43,838 nucleotides of DNA from a bacterium (lineage in GTDB: Bacteria > Pseudomonadota > Alphaproteobacteria > Caulobacterales > Caulobacteraceae): assembly GCA_030824495.1 (NCBI GenBank), contig JAVBXP010000059.1, forward strand, positions 1 to 43,838, read 5' to 3'. The translations under genes and the position numbers were made by a program. Of this stretch, positions 1-11,169 are shown piece by piece (the stretch's first letter is position 1; each line of letters begins with the position of its first letter). The notes beneath the pieces were generated by a model. It saw only the letters and a list, made by a program, of their open reading frames with translations, was not told the DNA's origin and made no database searches.

Positions 1-3
1 CCC

Positions 4-25
4 CCTCCCCCATCAATGGGGGAGG
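4..25. repeat. C-rich inverted repeat downstream of ahcY
   Basis: Two 8-base arms (CCTCCCCC at 4-11, GGGGGAGG at 18-25) flank a 6-base spacer. The dyad lies 25 bases past the ahcY stop codon, so it could end that transcript, but no T-run follows in the ahcY direction. The same C5/G5 core recurs in the intergenic repeat at 32640-32760, so it may be a partial copy of that family. It touches the window edge and may continue outside. Confidence 0.5.
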
Positions 26-49
26 AAAACGACGCGAGCGCGGATCTTC

Positions 50-1441
<1,392 letters not shown>

Positions 1442-1480
1442 CGGGCGGTCCTGTCGGAGAGTGTGGTTTGACGGCTCTAT

Positions 1481-1497
1481 AGCGTCGGAGCGACGCT
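1481..1497 (-). other. Hairpin in the ahcY leader
   Basis: Perfect 7-base inverted repeat, AGCGTCG (1481-1487) and CGACGCT (1491-1497), with a 3-base loop. It sits 40-56 bases upstream of the ahcY start and would lie in the 5' untranslated region if transcription starts near the palindrome at 1512-1527. I see no match to a known SAM or SAH riboswitch core. A role in mRNA stability or attenuation is speculative. Confidence 0.4.
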
Positions 1498-1511
1498 GGA
1501 GCAACAAACAC

Positions 1512-1527
1512 ATAAAGATTTCTTTAT
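1512..1527. promoter_or_regulatory. Palindrome in ahcY promoter region, SahR-like operator candidate
   Basis: ATAAAGA-TT-TCTTTAT has perfect 7-base arms with a 2-base spacer, in locally AT-rich DNA 71-86 bases upstream of the ahcY start and 5 bases past the stop of the upstream gene. ArsR-family regulators that sense S-adenosylhomocysteine (SahR class) bind AT-rich palindromes upstream of ahcY and methionine-cycle genes in Proteobacteria. The assignment here rests on position and symmetry only, and no regulator gene is in the window. On the minus strand it overlaps TATAAA, a possible -10 element. Confidence 0.5.
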
Positions 1528-1531
1528 ATGA

Positions 1532-3016
1532 CTAACCGCCCCAGAAGACGGGCGCGGTCGCCACTTGGTCCATCGCCTTGACCGCCGCCTTGGCGGTCTT
1601 GGGTCGTTCGGCCTCTCGCAGCGCCAGCAATTGCCCAGCCGCTGCCTGCGCCTTGCCCTTCAGCTTCAGTCGCTCCACCAGGGCCGCAGCCACCGCCGCG
1701 TCGTTCATCAGACCCAGTTGGTCCTGCAGGCGTTTGAGCCCCTTGATGAAGGCCTTGGCGGCCGCCGCGTCGAACAGGGCGGAGAAGGCCTCGGCCGCGT
1801 AGCGGAGTTTCTTGGCGGCGATGCGGGCCTCATGGCGGCCGGCGTCGTCCTGGGCCTGGAGATCGGCGCCGCGTTTCAAGAGCGCCTTGCGGCGACGCTC
1901 AAGCGCCTTGGCAGCGAAACGTTCGGCCGGCATGTCGCGGCGCTTTGCCGACGCCTTGCCGCCCTGGGTGAGCCAGGCGCCGGTCTCCACCCACGCGGTG
2001 GTTTCCAGCACCAGCTCGCGGAACCGTCCCGAAGCCACGGCGGCGCACGCCTTGGCATGGCCCCGCGCGCGGGCCGCCTCGATCGCGGTCAGCAGCGGCG
2101 CGAGATCAAGGGCGGGATCGTCCAGCGCCGCAGCGTCAGCCGCGAATACATCGAAATCGCGGGCGTCGTCGCAGGCGGCGGCAAGCCACTTCAGCTCGGC
2201 CGCAATGTCGTCGGTGCGATCATCATCGACCAGATTCTTGAAGGTGGAGATCGTGCTGCGCAGGCGGCGCACGGCCACCCGCAACTGATGAACCGCCTCA
2301 ACGCTGTCGGCCTCACGCAAGACCACGCCGTTGGCGGCGATCTGGACGAGGGTGTTGCGCGCGATCGCCTGGAAGGCCCCGGCCGCCGTGAGGCCCCGCG
2401 CCAGCGGCGCCTTGTCGTGACGTCGGGGCGAACGATCGGTGCCGTCGATCAAGCCCTGGCCCTGCGATGCCTTGCCGTCGAATGACAGGTAGAGCGGCGC
2501 GGTTTTCGAAAGCTCCCGCGCCAGGTCGAACATCGGATCGCAGTCGCCGGCCTTCAGCTCCAGCTCGACTTCGCTGATCCGCCGGGTGCGCTCGCCGGCC
2601 TGAACCTCGCCCTCGTCCACCGCCATCTCGATGGTCGCGCCGCCATACTCGAAAGTGCGTTGGCGCCGAACGACGCGGACCGTGAAGATCGGCGACAATG
2701 TCGCGCGCTTGGCCGCCGGCAAGGCGTCCTTCAACGCGCCCAGCGTCAAATCCAGGCCCTCGCCTTCGATCGGCTTTTCATGCTCCTCGCGCGCAAAGCC
2801 GTCGCCGCGCTTCAGAGTCTGTATGCGCTTGGTCCCGCCTTCACGGATGCGCAGCGAAATTCGCGCCTGCCGCAAATCCCCTTGAGGCGTGTCGAAATAG
2901 GTCGAAACCAGCGTCTTTTCATAGGTTTCGCCAACCGGCGCTGCGGCCAGCACCGCCGACAGGTCCGCTGGCTCACACAGGAACTTCAACTCGATCTCGT
3001 CTTCACCCGCGCTCAT
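1532..3016 (-). CDS. CYTH and CHAD domain-containing protein
   Basis: Two-domain protein of 494 residues. The N-terminal CYTH domain (about 5-200) opens with the family signature E-x-E-x-K at residues 7-11 (EIELK) and has the alternating Arg/Lys/Glu strands that line the triphosphate tunnel. CYTH proteins of this type are usually inorganic triphosphatases. The C-terminal CHAD domain (about 215-480) is helical with conserved His and basic residues ([26 protein letters not shown]) and is thought to bind polyphosphate. Together this suggests a polyphosphate or tripolyphosphate enzyme, but the substrate is not known from sequence. The start is ATG ([12 protein letters not shown]). It is divergent from bioB with an 86-base gap and is followed by ahcY. 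The name ygiF would fit by domain order, but orthology is unproven. Confidence 0.9.
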   Translation of the reverse strand: MSAGEDEIELKFLCEPADLSAVLAAAPVGETYEKTLVSTYFDTPQGDLRQARISLRIREGGTKRIQTLKRGDGFAREEHEKPIEGEGLDLTLGALKDALPAAKRATLSPIFTVRVVRRQRTFEYGGATIEMAVDEGEVQAGERTRRISEVELELKAGDCDPMFDLARELSKTAPLYLSFDGKASQGQGLIDGTDRSPRRHDKAPLARGLTAAGAFQAIARNTLVQIAANGVVLREADSVEAVHQLRVAVRRLRSTISTFKNLVDDDRTDDIAAELKWLAAACDDARDFDVFAADAAALDDPALDLAPLLTAIEAARARGHAKACAAVASGRFRELVLETTAWVETGAWLTQGGKASAKRRDMPAERFAAKALERRRKALLKRGADLQAQDDAGRHEARIAAKKLRYAAEAFSALFDAAAAKAFIKGLKRLQDQLGLMNDAAVAAALVERLKLKGKAQAAAGQLLALREAERPKTAKAAVKAMDQVATAPVFWGG

Positions 3017-3090
3017 GCGCTACATGCTCCCGGCTACGCGCGGCTTGCCTCACCCGAGGGCAGATCGCCCATACTGGTGTCGCTTGTTTG

Positions 3091-3096
3091 AGGAGG
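3091..3096 (+). promoter_or_regulatory. Ribosome binding site of bioB
   Basis: AGGAGG lies 6 bases before the ATG at 3103. A much longer in-frame opening upstream (from 2698) runs through the antisense of the CYTH-CHAD gene, and this strong site decides against it. Confidence 0.85.
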
Positions 3097-3102
3097 CCCC
3101 CC

Positions 3103-4113
3103 ATGAACGCTCCAATCGCCCAAGGTTTCCGTCCTGTCGATCCCGCACAGCCCCGTCATGACTGGACGCTAGCTGAGGTCGAAGCCTTGTTCGAGCTTCC
3201 CTTCACCGAACTGGTGTTCCGGGCCGCCGAAACCCACCGCGCCTGGTTCGACCCGACCGAGGTGCAGCTTTCGCAATTGCTGTCGGTTAAGACCGGCGGC
3301 TGCGCCGAGAACTGCGGCTATTGCAGCCAGTCTCAGCACTTTGAGACCGGCGTGTCGGCCAGCAAGCTGATGGACGCCACCACCGTCATCGCCGCGGCCA
3401 TGGACGCCAAGGCCGGCGGGGCGCAGCGCTTCTGCATGGGCGCGGCCTGGCGCGACCTGAAGGATCGCGACGTGCCCAAGGTCGCCGCCATGATCTCGGG
3501 CGTGAAGGCCCTGGGCCTGGAGACCTGCGCCACCCTGGGCATGCTGACCAAGCCGCAGGCCCAGGCGCTCAAGGACGCCGGCCTCGACTACTACAACCAC
3601 AACCTCGACACCGGTCCGGACTATTACGACAAGGTGGTCACCACCCGCACCTACCAGGACCGGCTCGACACCCTGGAAGCGGTTCGCGAGGTCGGCATGT
3701 CGACCTGCTGCGGCGGCATCGTCGGCATGGGCGAGACCCGAACCGACCGCGCCGGCCTGCTGCACGCCCTGGCCACCCTGCCCGCCCATCCGGACAGCCT
3801 GCCGATCAACGACCTGATGCCGATCCCCGGCACGCCGCTGGGGGACTCCGAGGCCGTCGATGGCTTTGAGTTCGTTCGCATGATCGCTGTCGCCCGCATT
3901 GTCTGCCCCAAGACCGTCGTGCGTCTGTCGGCAGGCCGCGAACATATGAGCCGCGAGCTGCAGGCCCTGTGCTTCATGGCCGGCGCCAACTCGATGTTCA
4001 TTGGCGGCAAACTGCTGACCACCTCCAACCCGGACAAGGACACCGACGCGGCGCTGATGGCCGACCTCGGCATGAAGCCGATGACCATGAAGACGGCCGC
4101 CGTCCCGGCCTAG
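3103..4113 (+). CDS. bioB: Biotin synthase
   Basis: Radical-SAM enzyme that inserts sulfur into dethiobiotin, the last step of biotin synthesis. The 336-residue protein has the radical-SAM [4Fe-4S] motif C-x3-C-x2-C at C67, C71 and C74 ([10 protein letters not shown]). It also has the conserved cysteines of the [2Fe-2S] sulfur-donor cluster ([19 protein letters not shown]) and the Arg of the RLSAGRE segment. Length and order match canonical BioB. The start at 3103 follows a strong AGGAGG. The other bio genes are not in the window, so bioB stands alone, divergent from the CYTH-CHAD gene. Confidence 0.97.
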   Translation: MNAPIAQGFRPVDPAQPRHDWTLAEVEALFELPFTELVFRAAETHRAWFDPTEVQLSQLLSVKTGGCAENCGYCSQSQHFETGVSASKLMDATTVIAAAMDAKAGGAQRFCMGAAWRDLKDRDVPKVAAMISGVKALGLETCATLGMLTKPQAQALKDAGLDYYNHNLDTGPDYYDKVVTTRTYQDRLDTLEAVREVGMSTCCGGIVGMGETRTDRAGLLHALATLPAHPDSLPINDLMPIPGTPLGDSEAVDGFEFVRMIAVARIVCPKTVVRLSAGREHMSRELQALCFMAGANSMFIGGKLLTTSNPDKDTDAALMADLGMKPMTMKTAAVPA

Positions 4114-4123
4114 ATCCTCAAAG

Positions 4124-4150
4124 CGGCGCGCTCGCGATGCGGGCGCGCCG
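4124..4150 (+). terminator. Possible hairpin terminator after bioB
   Basis: An 8-base inverted repeat (CGGCGCGC at 4124-4131, GCGCGCCG at 4143-4150) begins 11 bases past the bioB stop. The 11-base loop is long and no T-run follows, so terminator activity is uncertain. Confidence 0.3.
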
Positions 4151-4267
4151 GCCAGGTTCGAACTTCTGTCCCCAGCGAATGTCGGATCGGTGCTCGCCTA
4201 TTCGTCCTGTGGTCTAGTTTGAGACCTCGCCGGCCCCTATCTGGCGAACACGCCTGAAGGAGCCCGC

Positions 4268-5190
<923 letters not shown>

Positions 5191-5194
<4 letters not shown>

Positions 5195-5952
5195 ACCTCT
5201 ACGCCATCAAGGCCATCTATAAGTTCGAACTGGCGCGCACCTGGCGCACCCTGATGCAGTCGATCGCCTCGCCGGTGATTTCGACCTCGCTCTATTTCAT
5301 CGTCTTCGGGTCGGCCATCGGTTCGAAAATGGTGGAGATCGACGGGATTAGCTACGGCGCCTTCATCGTGCCGGGCCTGATCATGCTGTCGATCCTGACC
5401 GAGAGCATCATGAACGCCTCGTTTGGCATCTACATGCCCAAGTTCTCAGGCACGATCTACGAGGTGCTGTCCGCCCCAGTCTCGCCCGTCGAGATCGTAG
5501 TCGGCTATGTGGGGGCCGCGGCCTCCAAGTCGGTGATCCTAGGCCTCATCATCCTGGCCACGGCGCGATTGTTCGTCGACTTCAGCATCCTGCACCCGTT
5601 CTGGATGATCTCGTTCCTGGTCCTGACGGCGGTCACATTCAGCCTGTTCGGCTTCATGATCGGCGTATGGGCGGACGGCTGGGAGAAGCTGCAGATCGTG
5701 CCGATGATGATCGTGACGCCCCTGACTTTCCTTGGCGGCAGCTTCTACTCGATCAGCATGTTGCCTGAGGTCTGGCAGAAGATCGCCCTATTCAACCCGG
5801 TGGTCTATCTGATCTCCGGCTTCCGCTGGAGCTTCTACGGCATCTCCGACGTCGATGTTCGGATCAGTCTGGCGGCGACGTTTGGCTTCATGGTGCTGTG
5901 CCTGATCGGCGTCTGGGCCATCTTCCGCACGGGCTACAAGCTGAAGACCTAA
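5191..5952 (+). CDS. ABC-2 type transporter permease
   Basis: Integral inner-membrane subunit, 253 residues, with about six hydrophobic segments and the N-terminal cytoplasmic helix typical of ABC-2 permeases ([20 protein letters not shown]). The segment [25 protein letters not shown] matches the conserved region before the last membrane helices in the DrrB/NodJ/YadH group; its core is [16 protein letters not shown]. The ATG at 5191 overlaps the stop of the ATPase by 4 bases. A longer in-frame opening from 4786 is the antisense-free shadow of the ATPase gene and is not used. The 240 bases after it hold no convincing gene. Confidence 0.92.
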
Positions 5953-6192
5953 CGAAGCCTCACATTAGAGTTTTGGCGGTTTTGGACATTCAAAGCCAAG
6001 CTTGTTGAGTGTAATCGCCAGACTTGCAACTATTCCGCGCGAGCCTAAAAGGTTGAGGGGCGACTTACGAGTTTCGCCAACTGTCGGATCGCGTCCCCAT
6101 AGCGCACCAACCTTTGTACCGGACCATAAGGCCAAGCTTACGAACTGATCAGCGCTGACTGGACACGACCCAACCTCATTGGGAGATCTGTT

Positions 6193-7392
6193 GTGAGCAA
6201 CCTTGTCCAGACCGTGATCAACGCCGTGACACCGGACTTGATCACCAAACTCTCCGGCCTTCTTGGGGAGTCTCCAGGCTCCGTCGGCAAAGGCGTGAGC
6301 GCCGCAGCCCCCACGCTGCTCGCAGCAGCCCTTCAGCAAAGCTCGACCACCACCGGCGCCAACGGCCTGCTCGACATGATCGGCCAGGTCACGGGCGGCG
6401 GCGATATCCTCGAGCGCCTTCCGGCCCTGTTGTCGGACGATACGGCCCGGGCCGGGCTGCTAAGCCAAGGCAAGGGCTTGGCCGACGGCCTGCTCGGCGC
6501 CAATAGCGCCGCAGCCACCAACAGCCTGGCCAGCTTCGCCGGCCTCAAGGGCGGCTCGGCCGCCAGCATCATCGCTCTGGCCGCGCCCTTGGTGATGGGC
6601 GCGATCGGCAAGGCGCTCGGCCCGAGCCGGACCGCCTCGGGCGTGCAAGCCCTGCTCTCGGAACAACGCTCCAGCATCCTGGGCGCGCTGCCTCCTGGAC
6701 TAGGGTCGCTATTTGGCGTCGGCGGCGCGGCCCAGGCGGCGCGTGGAGCTACGGCTGCGGCAGGGACCGCGGCGGCCACTGGCGGCGGCGGATTGATGAA
6801 GATCCTGCCCTGGCTGATCGCCGCGGCGGTCGTCCTGGCCCTGATCTTCGGCATGCGCAGCTGCGGCAAGGAAAAGGCCGTCGAACCCGCGCCCGTCGTT
6901 CCGCCCGTCGCCGAGGCCCCAGTGGTCGTGGCGCCGGTCGTTCCCGCGCCGGAAACGCTCAGCCTGCCCGGCGGGACCACCATCTCGGTCGCGCCCGGCT
7001 CCATCGGCTACAGCGTCGCCAAGTTCCTGGACTCCCGGGAACCTGCGCCGAAGACCTTCATCTTCGACAACCTGAACTTCGACACCGCCTCCAACGCCCT
7101 GACGCCGGAAAGCAACGCCACCGTCGATACGCTGGTGGTGATCCTGAAGGCCTATCCGAACGTCCGCGCCCGCGTCGTCGGCTACACCGACAACCAGGGC
7201 GACCCGGCCGCGAACAAGACGCTGTCGGATAACCGCGCCGCGACGGTCTCCAAGAAAATCATCGATTCCGGCGTCGCCGCCGACCGCCTGGAAACGGCGG
7301 GCATGGGTGACGCCAACCCGGTCGCCGACAACGCGACCGAAGACGGCCGCGCCAAGAACCGGCGAACCGAACTGGTGATTGTCAGGAAGTAA
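6193..7392 (+). CDS. DUF937 domain protein with transmembrane anchor and OmpA-like C-terminus
   Basis: 399 residues in three parts. Residues 1-170 are a DUF937 domain (Ala/Gly/Leu-rich helices, MSNLVQTVINAVTPDLI). Residues 204-220 are one hydrophobic helix (LPWLIAAAVVLALIFG), followed by a Pro/Val-rich linker. Residues about 285-399 are an OmpA-like peptidoglycan-binding domain with the conserved TDNQGD...LSDNRAATV segment. The start is GTG at 6193 after GGGAG (6181-6185). No signal peptide precedes the DUF937 part, so the likely topology is cytoplasmic DUF937, inner-membrane helix, and periplasmic OmpA domain gripping the wall. The function of DUF937 is not established. The gene is convergent with HPr. 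Confidence 0.88.
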   Translation: MSNLVQTVINAVTPDLITKLSGLLGESPGSVGKGVSAAAPTLLAAALQQSSTTTGANGLLDMIGQVTGGGDILERLPALLSDDTARAGLLSQGKGLADGLLGANSAAATNSLASFAGLKGGSAASIIALAAPLVMGAIGKALGPSRTASGVQALLSEQRSSILGALPPGLGSLFGVGGAAQAARGATAAAGTAAATGGGGLMKILPWLIAAAVVLALIFGMRSCGKEKAVEPAPVVPPVAEAPVVVAPVVPAPETLSLPGGTTISVAPGSIGYSVAKFLDSREPAPKTFIFDNLNFDTASNALTPESNATVDTLVVILKAYPNVRARVVGYTDNQGDPAANKTLSDNRAATVSKKIIDSGVAADRLETAGMGDANPVADNATEDGRAKNRRTELVIVRK

Positions 7393-7417
7393 GAGCGTAC
7401 AGACCAAGGATCGTCAT

Positions 7418-7438
7418 CGCCGGGGCGCGTTCCCGGCG
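7418..7438. terminator. Hairpin between convergent genes
   Basis: CGCCGGG (7418-7424) and CCCGGCG (7432-7438) form a 7-base stem with a 7-base loop in the 55-base gap between the DUF937/OmpA gene and HPr. Its position suits a bidirectional terminator, but no T-run is seen on either side. Confidence 0.35.
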
Positions 7439-7447
7439 GTGGCGGCC

Positions 7448-7720
7448 CTACTCGTCTTCGTCGAAACGGGCGGCGACCAGGGCCGCGAGGGCGTCGACCG
7501 CAGGTTCGGCCTCTTTGCCTTCAGCCTCGATATCGATCGCGCTGCCAGGGCCAGCGGCCAGCATCATCAGGCCCATGATCGAGCGGGCGTCGACACTCTG
7601 GCCATCCTTGCAGACCTTGACCTCGGCCTCGAACGTGGCGGCCAACTTGACGAACTTCGCCGAGGCCCGCGCATGCAGACCCCGCTTGTTGATGATTTCG
7701 ACCGTGCGCGTCGCCGTCAC
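7448..7720 (-). CDS. ptsH: HPr family phosphocarrier protein
   Basis: Phosphocarrier of the PTS, 90 residues. It shows the active-site histidine in GLHARA (H16) and the regulatory serine in ARSIMGLM (S47), the target of HPr kinase encoded two genes upstream. It starts with GTG at 7720, which overlaps the TGA of the EIIA gene (GTGA), so translation is coupled. No enzyme I and no sugar-specific EIIB/EIIC is nearby, which fits the regulatory PTS of alphaproteobacteria. The C-terminus is acidic (FDEDE). Confidence 0.95.
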   Translation of the reverse strand: MTATRTVEIINKRGLHARASAKFVKLAATFEAEVKVCKDGQSVDARSIMGLMMLAAGPGSAIDIEAEGKEAEPAVDALAALVAARFDEDE

Positions 7721-8121
7721 TTTTCGCCGGCCAACACATAAGACGCGACGGAGATGTACTTGCGGCCGGCCTCCTGGGCGCAGGCGACGCAGTCTTCCAG
7801 ATTCTGGCGCGTGCGAACCGAGGCCAGCTTGATCAGCATCGGCAGGTTCAGGCCGGCGATCACTTCGGCGCGGGTCTGCTCCATGACCGAAATGGCCAGG
7901 TTCGAAGGGGTGCCGCCAAACATGTCGGTCAGCAGGATAACCCCGGCCCCGGTGTCCACGGCTTCGCACGCCGCCAGGATGTCCTTGCGCCGACGCTCCA
8001 TGTCATCTTCCGGCCCGATGCAGATGGCGGCGACCGCTGTCTGCGGGCCGACCACATGCTCCATGGCGAAGATGAACTCTTCAGCCAGACGCCCGTGCGT
8101 GACGATCACGAGCCCGATCAT
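7717..8121 (-). CDS. PTS EIIA component, mannose family (ManX-like)
   Basis: 134-residue cytosolic EIIA domain. The phosphorylatable histidine is in VTHGRL (H9), and the LLTDMFGGTPSN segment is conserved in EIIA-Man proteins. The start MIGLVIVTHG matches the family; an earlier in-frame start at 8148 would overlap hprK. It is the usual partner of hprK and HPr in alphaproteobacterial regulatory PTS clusters and has no EIIB/C partner here, so a regulatory rather than a transport role is inferred. Confidence 0.94.
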   Translation of the reverse strand: MIGLVIVTHGRLAEEFIFAMEHVVGPQTAVAAICIGPEDDMERRRKDILAACEAVDTGAGVILLTDMFGGTPSNLAISVMEQTRAEVIAGLNLPMLIKLASVRTRQNLEDCVACAQEAGRKYISVASYVLAGEK

Positions 8122-8131
8122 GCCAACTCTC

Positions 8132-8617
8132 TCAACGGGAATCCCCACCCGGCCGCGGCGAGACGTCTGCCGCGAGGTCGCCTAGATACGCTCCTTCCGC
8201 GCTGCGTCCAAGATGTTGCAGTGCGCGGCGGAGTTTCGCAGGCGTCGAAGCTTCCAACGGATGGATTGAAACGACAGGGAGACTCAACCCGACGTAATCA
8301 TCGCCAGCGCGATCTGGCAGCCGCTCGGCCGGTTCGCACCGGGCGGCCAGCACGATACGGCTGAACGGCAGGGCCTGCTCGGGGAAGATCCCCAGGCCGC
8401 GCACTTCGATCAGATTGGCGAGGGTCTGGGGCGCACGGCCATAGAGCGCCCCGCCGGAGGTCCAGATCAGCACTCGATCGTCCGCGACCAGCCGAAAACC
8501 CTGGTCCAGCATACGCAAAGCAAGGTCGCTCTTGCCGGCGCCGGATGGCCCTTCGATGAGCACGCCACGCCAGAAGCCGTCCAGATAGGTCGAGACCAGG
8601 CCCGCATGCAGGATCAC
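8132..8617 (-). CDS. hprK: HPr kinase/phosphorylase, short alphaproteobacterial form
   Basis: Phosphorylates HPr on its regulatory serine and can remove that phosphate. The protein has 161 residues and contains only the C-terminal kinase domain, half the length of Firmicutes HprK, as is usual in alphaproteobacteria. It has Walker A GPSGAGKS (23-30), the acidic pair in LVADDRV (46-47) and EVRGLGIF (71-78), equivalent to the HprK signature. It starts with GTG at 8617, overlapping the chvG stop (GTGA), and ends 10 bases before the EIIA start. It is part of the chvI-chvG-hprK-EIIA-HPr unit. Confidence 0.94.
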   Translation of the reverse strand: MILHAGLVSTYLDGFWRGVLIEGPSGAGKSDLALRMLDQGFRLVADDRVLIWTSGGALYGRAPQTLANLIEVRGLGIFPEQALPFSRIVLAARCEPAERLPDRAGDDYVGLSLPVVSIHPLEASTPAKLRRALQHLGRSAEGAYLGDLAADVSPRPGGDSR

Positions 8618-10239
8618 CGGCGCGCCTCCGGCAAGGTCACGATGAAGCGGGCGCCCGTCACCTTGCCACCGTCGTCCTGGCGATTTTCAGCGCGGATCGC
8701 CCCGCCCTGGGCTTCGACAATCTGGCGCGCGATCGAAAGCCCCAGGCCGGAATTGCCGCCAAACGCCGCACCCTTGGGCCGGGACGTGTAGAACCGTTCA
8801 AAGATTGTCTCGAGGTTGTCCGGCGGGATGCCGGGACCATCGTCATCGACGCGCAAGACCGCCTCGCCACGCCCCCGTTCGAGGTGGACCCGTACCTCGC
8901 CGCCCTTCGGGCTGAACGAGCGGGCATTGTCGATCAGGTTACGCAGAAGCTGACCCAAAGGCCCCTCGCGACCGGACACCATGATCGGCTCCAAGGTCTC
9001 GGGCGCCTCATAGCTGACGGCGACGTCGCCCGGCCGGGCGGTGTCCTGATAGAGCTGGACGACTTCGGAGATCAGGCGGCCAAGATCCACCGCCCTGATG
9101 TCCTCGCGAGACAGCTCGGCGTCCAGGCGCGAGGCGTTCGAGATATCTGTCACCAGACGGTCCAGCCGCTGGATGTCGTTTTTCAAGATCGCCAGCAGCC
9201 GCTCGCGCGCCGCCGGGTCCTTCACCAGGTCGAGAGTTTCCACCGCCGAGCGCAGGGACGTCAGCGGATTCTTGATCTCGTGGGCGACGTCGGCGGCGAA
9301 CCGTTCGATGGCGTCCATGCGCTCCGACAGCGCGTGGGTCATGTCTTCCAGGGAACGGGTGAGGTCGCCCAATTCGTCGTCGCGCCGGGCAAGCTGAGGC
9401 AGCGAGATCGCCCGCGCCCGTGACATCCGCACCCGGTCGGCCGCCCGCGCCAACATACGGACCGGCTGGGCGATCAGGTTGTTGAGCAGGATCGAGGACA
9501 CCAGGGAGACAAAGATCGCGATCAGGATGAACGGGGCCAGGGCCTGGCGTTCTGCGCGGATGATCTCGTCAACGTCGCTGGCCTCCAGGGTAAGGACGCC
9601 CAGCACCGCCTGGACGTGCTGGATCGGAATCGAAACCGACACCACGCGCTCGCCGTCCTCGGCGCGGCGCATGCCGGCCCAGTGGACCCCATGCAGAGCC
9701 TGGTTGACCTCCATCATCAAGGCGCGCTGGGCGGCCGGGGCCACCGGCGGGGGTGGACGGCCCATCTTCAGGTCGAGCGAAAGCCCGCCGTCGTCGCGCG
9801 GCCGGGCCGGTGGCAACACCTTCCATTCCACCCGGTCGGCGACCCAGTAGCTGTCGGCGATCAGGTTGCCCTTGGCGTCGAACAGGCGGGCCCGCTGCGA
9901 GCGCGGGTTGGAGAGCATCTGCAGGATTTCGCTGGCGGCCTGCGGATCCAGCTCCGGCGTCGGCTCGCCCACCGTGGCGGCGCGATTGATCACGTTGACG
10001 ATCAGCTCGCCCTGGGTGGTCAGACTGTCGATGCGCGCGCCCACCAGACCGCGCCGCAGCTCGTTCAGCAGCAGGGAGCCGGCGATGATGATCGCCAGTC
10101 CCAGCACGTTGAGCAGGATGATGAGCCGCCCCAGGCGCGAGCCTGGCAGCCAACGAAAAAGCGACGGACGGCTTACCCGGCGGGGTTTGCGGGCGTCGGT
10201 CTTCGGATCAGGCTTCGCGGTATCTGTATCCGACGCCAT
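8614..10239 (-). CDS. chvG: Sensor histidine kinase ChvG
   Basis: Inner-membrane sensor kinase of 541 residues. Order: basic cytoplasmic N-terminus, TM1 (about 39-58), periplasmic stimulus-sensing region (60-235, with the ChvG-type TPELDP and YWVADRVEW segments), TM2 (about 235-253), HAMP, H-box [13 protein letters not shown] (H320), then N, G1 (DDGPGIPP) and G2 (NSGLGLSIA) boxes. In rhizobia, Brucella and Caulobacter, ChvG with ChvI responds to acid, osmotic or cell-wall stress. The start MASDTDTAK at 10239 lies inside the 3' end of chvI (32-base overlap). The longer frame up to 10332 is the chvI shadow. The stop overlaps hprK. Confidence 0.95.
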   Translation of the reverse strand: MASDTDTAKPDPKTDARKPRRVSRPSLFRWLPGSRLGRLIILLNVLGLAIIIAGSLLLNELRRGLVGARIDSLTTQGELIVNVINRAATVGEPTPELDPQAASEILQMLSNPRSQRARLFDAKGNLIADSYWVADRVEWKVLPPARPRDDGGLSLDLKMGRPPPPVAPAAQRALMMEVNQALHGVHWAGMRRAEDGERVVSVSIPIQHVQAVLGVLTLEASDVDEIIRAERQALAPFILIAIFVSLVSSILLNNLIAQPVRMLARAADRVRMSRARAISLPQLARRDDELGDLTRSLEDMTHALSERMDAIERFAADVAHEIKNPLTSLRSAVETLDLVKDPAARERLLAILKNDIQRLDRLVTDISNASRLDAELSREDIRAVDLGRLISEVVQLYQDTARPGDVAVSYEAPETLEPIMVSGREGPLGQLLRNLIDNARSFSPKGGEVRVHLERGRGEAVLRVDDDGPGIPPDNLETIFERFYTSRPKGAAFGGNSGLGLSIARQIVEAQGGAIRAENRQDDGGKVTGARFIVTLPEARR

Positions 10240-10921
10240 ACAAGGTTTCGATCGCGTCGAACTCGTTGTCGACCTCGCGGAACTTTTTCCGCATCCGCTT
10301 GATGTGGCTGTCGATGGTGCGGTCGTCCACATAGACTTGGTCGTCGTAGGCCGCGTCCATCAGATTGTCCCGACTCTTCACGAATCCGGGCCGCTGCGCC
10401 AACGATTGCAGCAGCAGGAACTCGGTCACGGTGAGCTTCACCGGCTTGCCGTCCCACAGGCAGTCGTGGCGGGCAGGGTCGAGCGTCAGCTTGCCGCGCT
10501 TTAGCGCCTTGCCGGCCTCGCCGGCCGCCCCGGCGGCCGTCGCCGGCTCCTCGCCTTCGATGCCAGCCCGGCGCAACACCGCCTTCACCCGCTCGATCAG
10601 CAGGCGCTGACTGAAGGGCTTGTGCATGTAGTCGTCGGCGCCCAGGTTGAAGCCGAGGATCTCGTCGATCTCCTCGTCCTTCGACGTCAGGATGATCACC
10701 GGCATGTCGGACGTGCGGCGAAGGCGGCGAAGCACCTCCATCCCGTCCATGCGCGGCATCTTCACATCGAGGATCGCCAGATCCGGCGGTTCATTCTCAA
10801 GCGCCGCCAGTCCGGCCGCGCCGTCATAGTAGGCCTTGACCTCGTGGCCATGGCTTTCCAGCGCGAGGCTGACAGAGGTGACGATGTTTTCGTCGTCATC
10901 CACCAGGGTGATCTTGGCCAT
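10208..10921 (-). CDS. chvI: Response regulator ChvI
   Basis: OmpR-family regulator, 237 residues. Receiver domain at 1-120 with the acidic pocket DDD (8-10), phosphoacceptor D52 ([12 protein letters not shown]) and the switch Lys in MHKPF. A linker rich in Ala/Gly (about 125-148) leads to the winged-helix DNA-binding domain ending in [10 protein letters not shown]52 corresponds to the phosphorylation site reported for ChvI proteins. The start [10 protein letters not shown] at 10921 is preferred over an in-frame ATG 15 bases upstream. It is first in a five-gene unit and divergent from an uncharacterised gene across a 248-base gap. Confidence 0.95.
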   Translation of the reverse strand: MAKITLVDDDENIVTSVSLALESHGHEVKAYYDGAAGLAALENEPPDLAILDVKMPRMDGMEVLRRLRRTSDMPVIILTSKDEEIDEILGFNLGADDYMHKPFSQRLLIERVKAVLRRAGIEGEEPATAAGAAGEAGKALKRGKLTLDPARHDCLWDGKPVKLTVTEFLLLQSLAQRPGFVKSRDNLMDAAYDDQVYVDDRTIDSHIKRMRKKFREVDNEFDAIETLYGVGYRYREA

Positions 10922-11169
10922 AGGTTCGTGTCGCATCCTTCAGCGAAGCTTGCATAGCTAGTGGTCCGCCAGCATGGCCTCAATGGGGCGATTGAACGAC
11001 GGACTACGCTCCGAGGAAAGTAATAGTCACGGCAGCGGTTCCAAGAGAAGTTGAGTAACCACCGCTGAGCCGCCAATCCCCAGGCGAAATAGGCCGTTTC
11101 CACGCGGTTTCGATAAAGCGATATTTAAGCCAATTGGCAGAACATGGACGTCCGAAAAGGAGCGTCCGC
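10922..11169. other. Intergenic region between chvI and the 571-residue protein gene
   Basis: A divergent control region of 248 bases that must hold promoters for the chvI operon (minus strand) and for the gene at 11170 (plus strand). AT-rich patches occur at 11111-11135. I could not pick out convincing -35/-10 pairs or a ChvI site by eye. In rhizobia pckA is usually opposite chvI; here it is not. Confidence 0.4.
11158..11162 (+). promoter_or_regulatory. Ribosome binding site deciding a GTG start
   Basis: AGGAG lies 7 bases before GTG at 11170. The only alternative upstream start in frame is a TTG at 11134, which would place this site inside the coding sequence. Confidence 0.7.

Noticed and set aside
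1442..1531. SAM or SAH riboswitch before ahcY
   Set aside because: The 90-base leader has a hairpin but not the conserved core of the SAH or SAM classes I know; a protein operator fits the palindrome better.
5965..6339. Minus-strand frame of 124 codons between the ABC permease and DUF937 genes
   Set aside because: It overlaps the start of the DUF937 gene; Cys/Gly/Pro-rich composition without domain.
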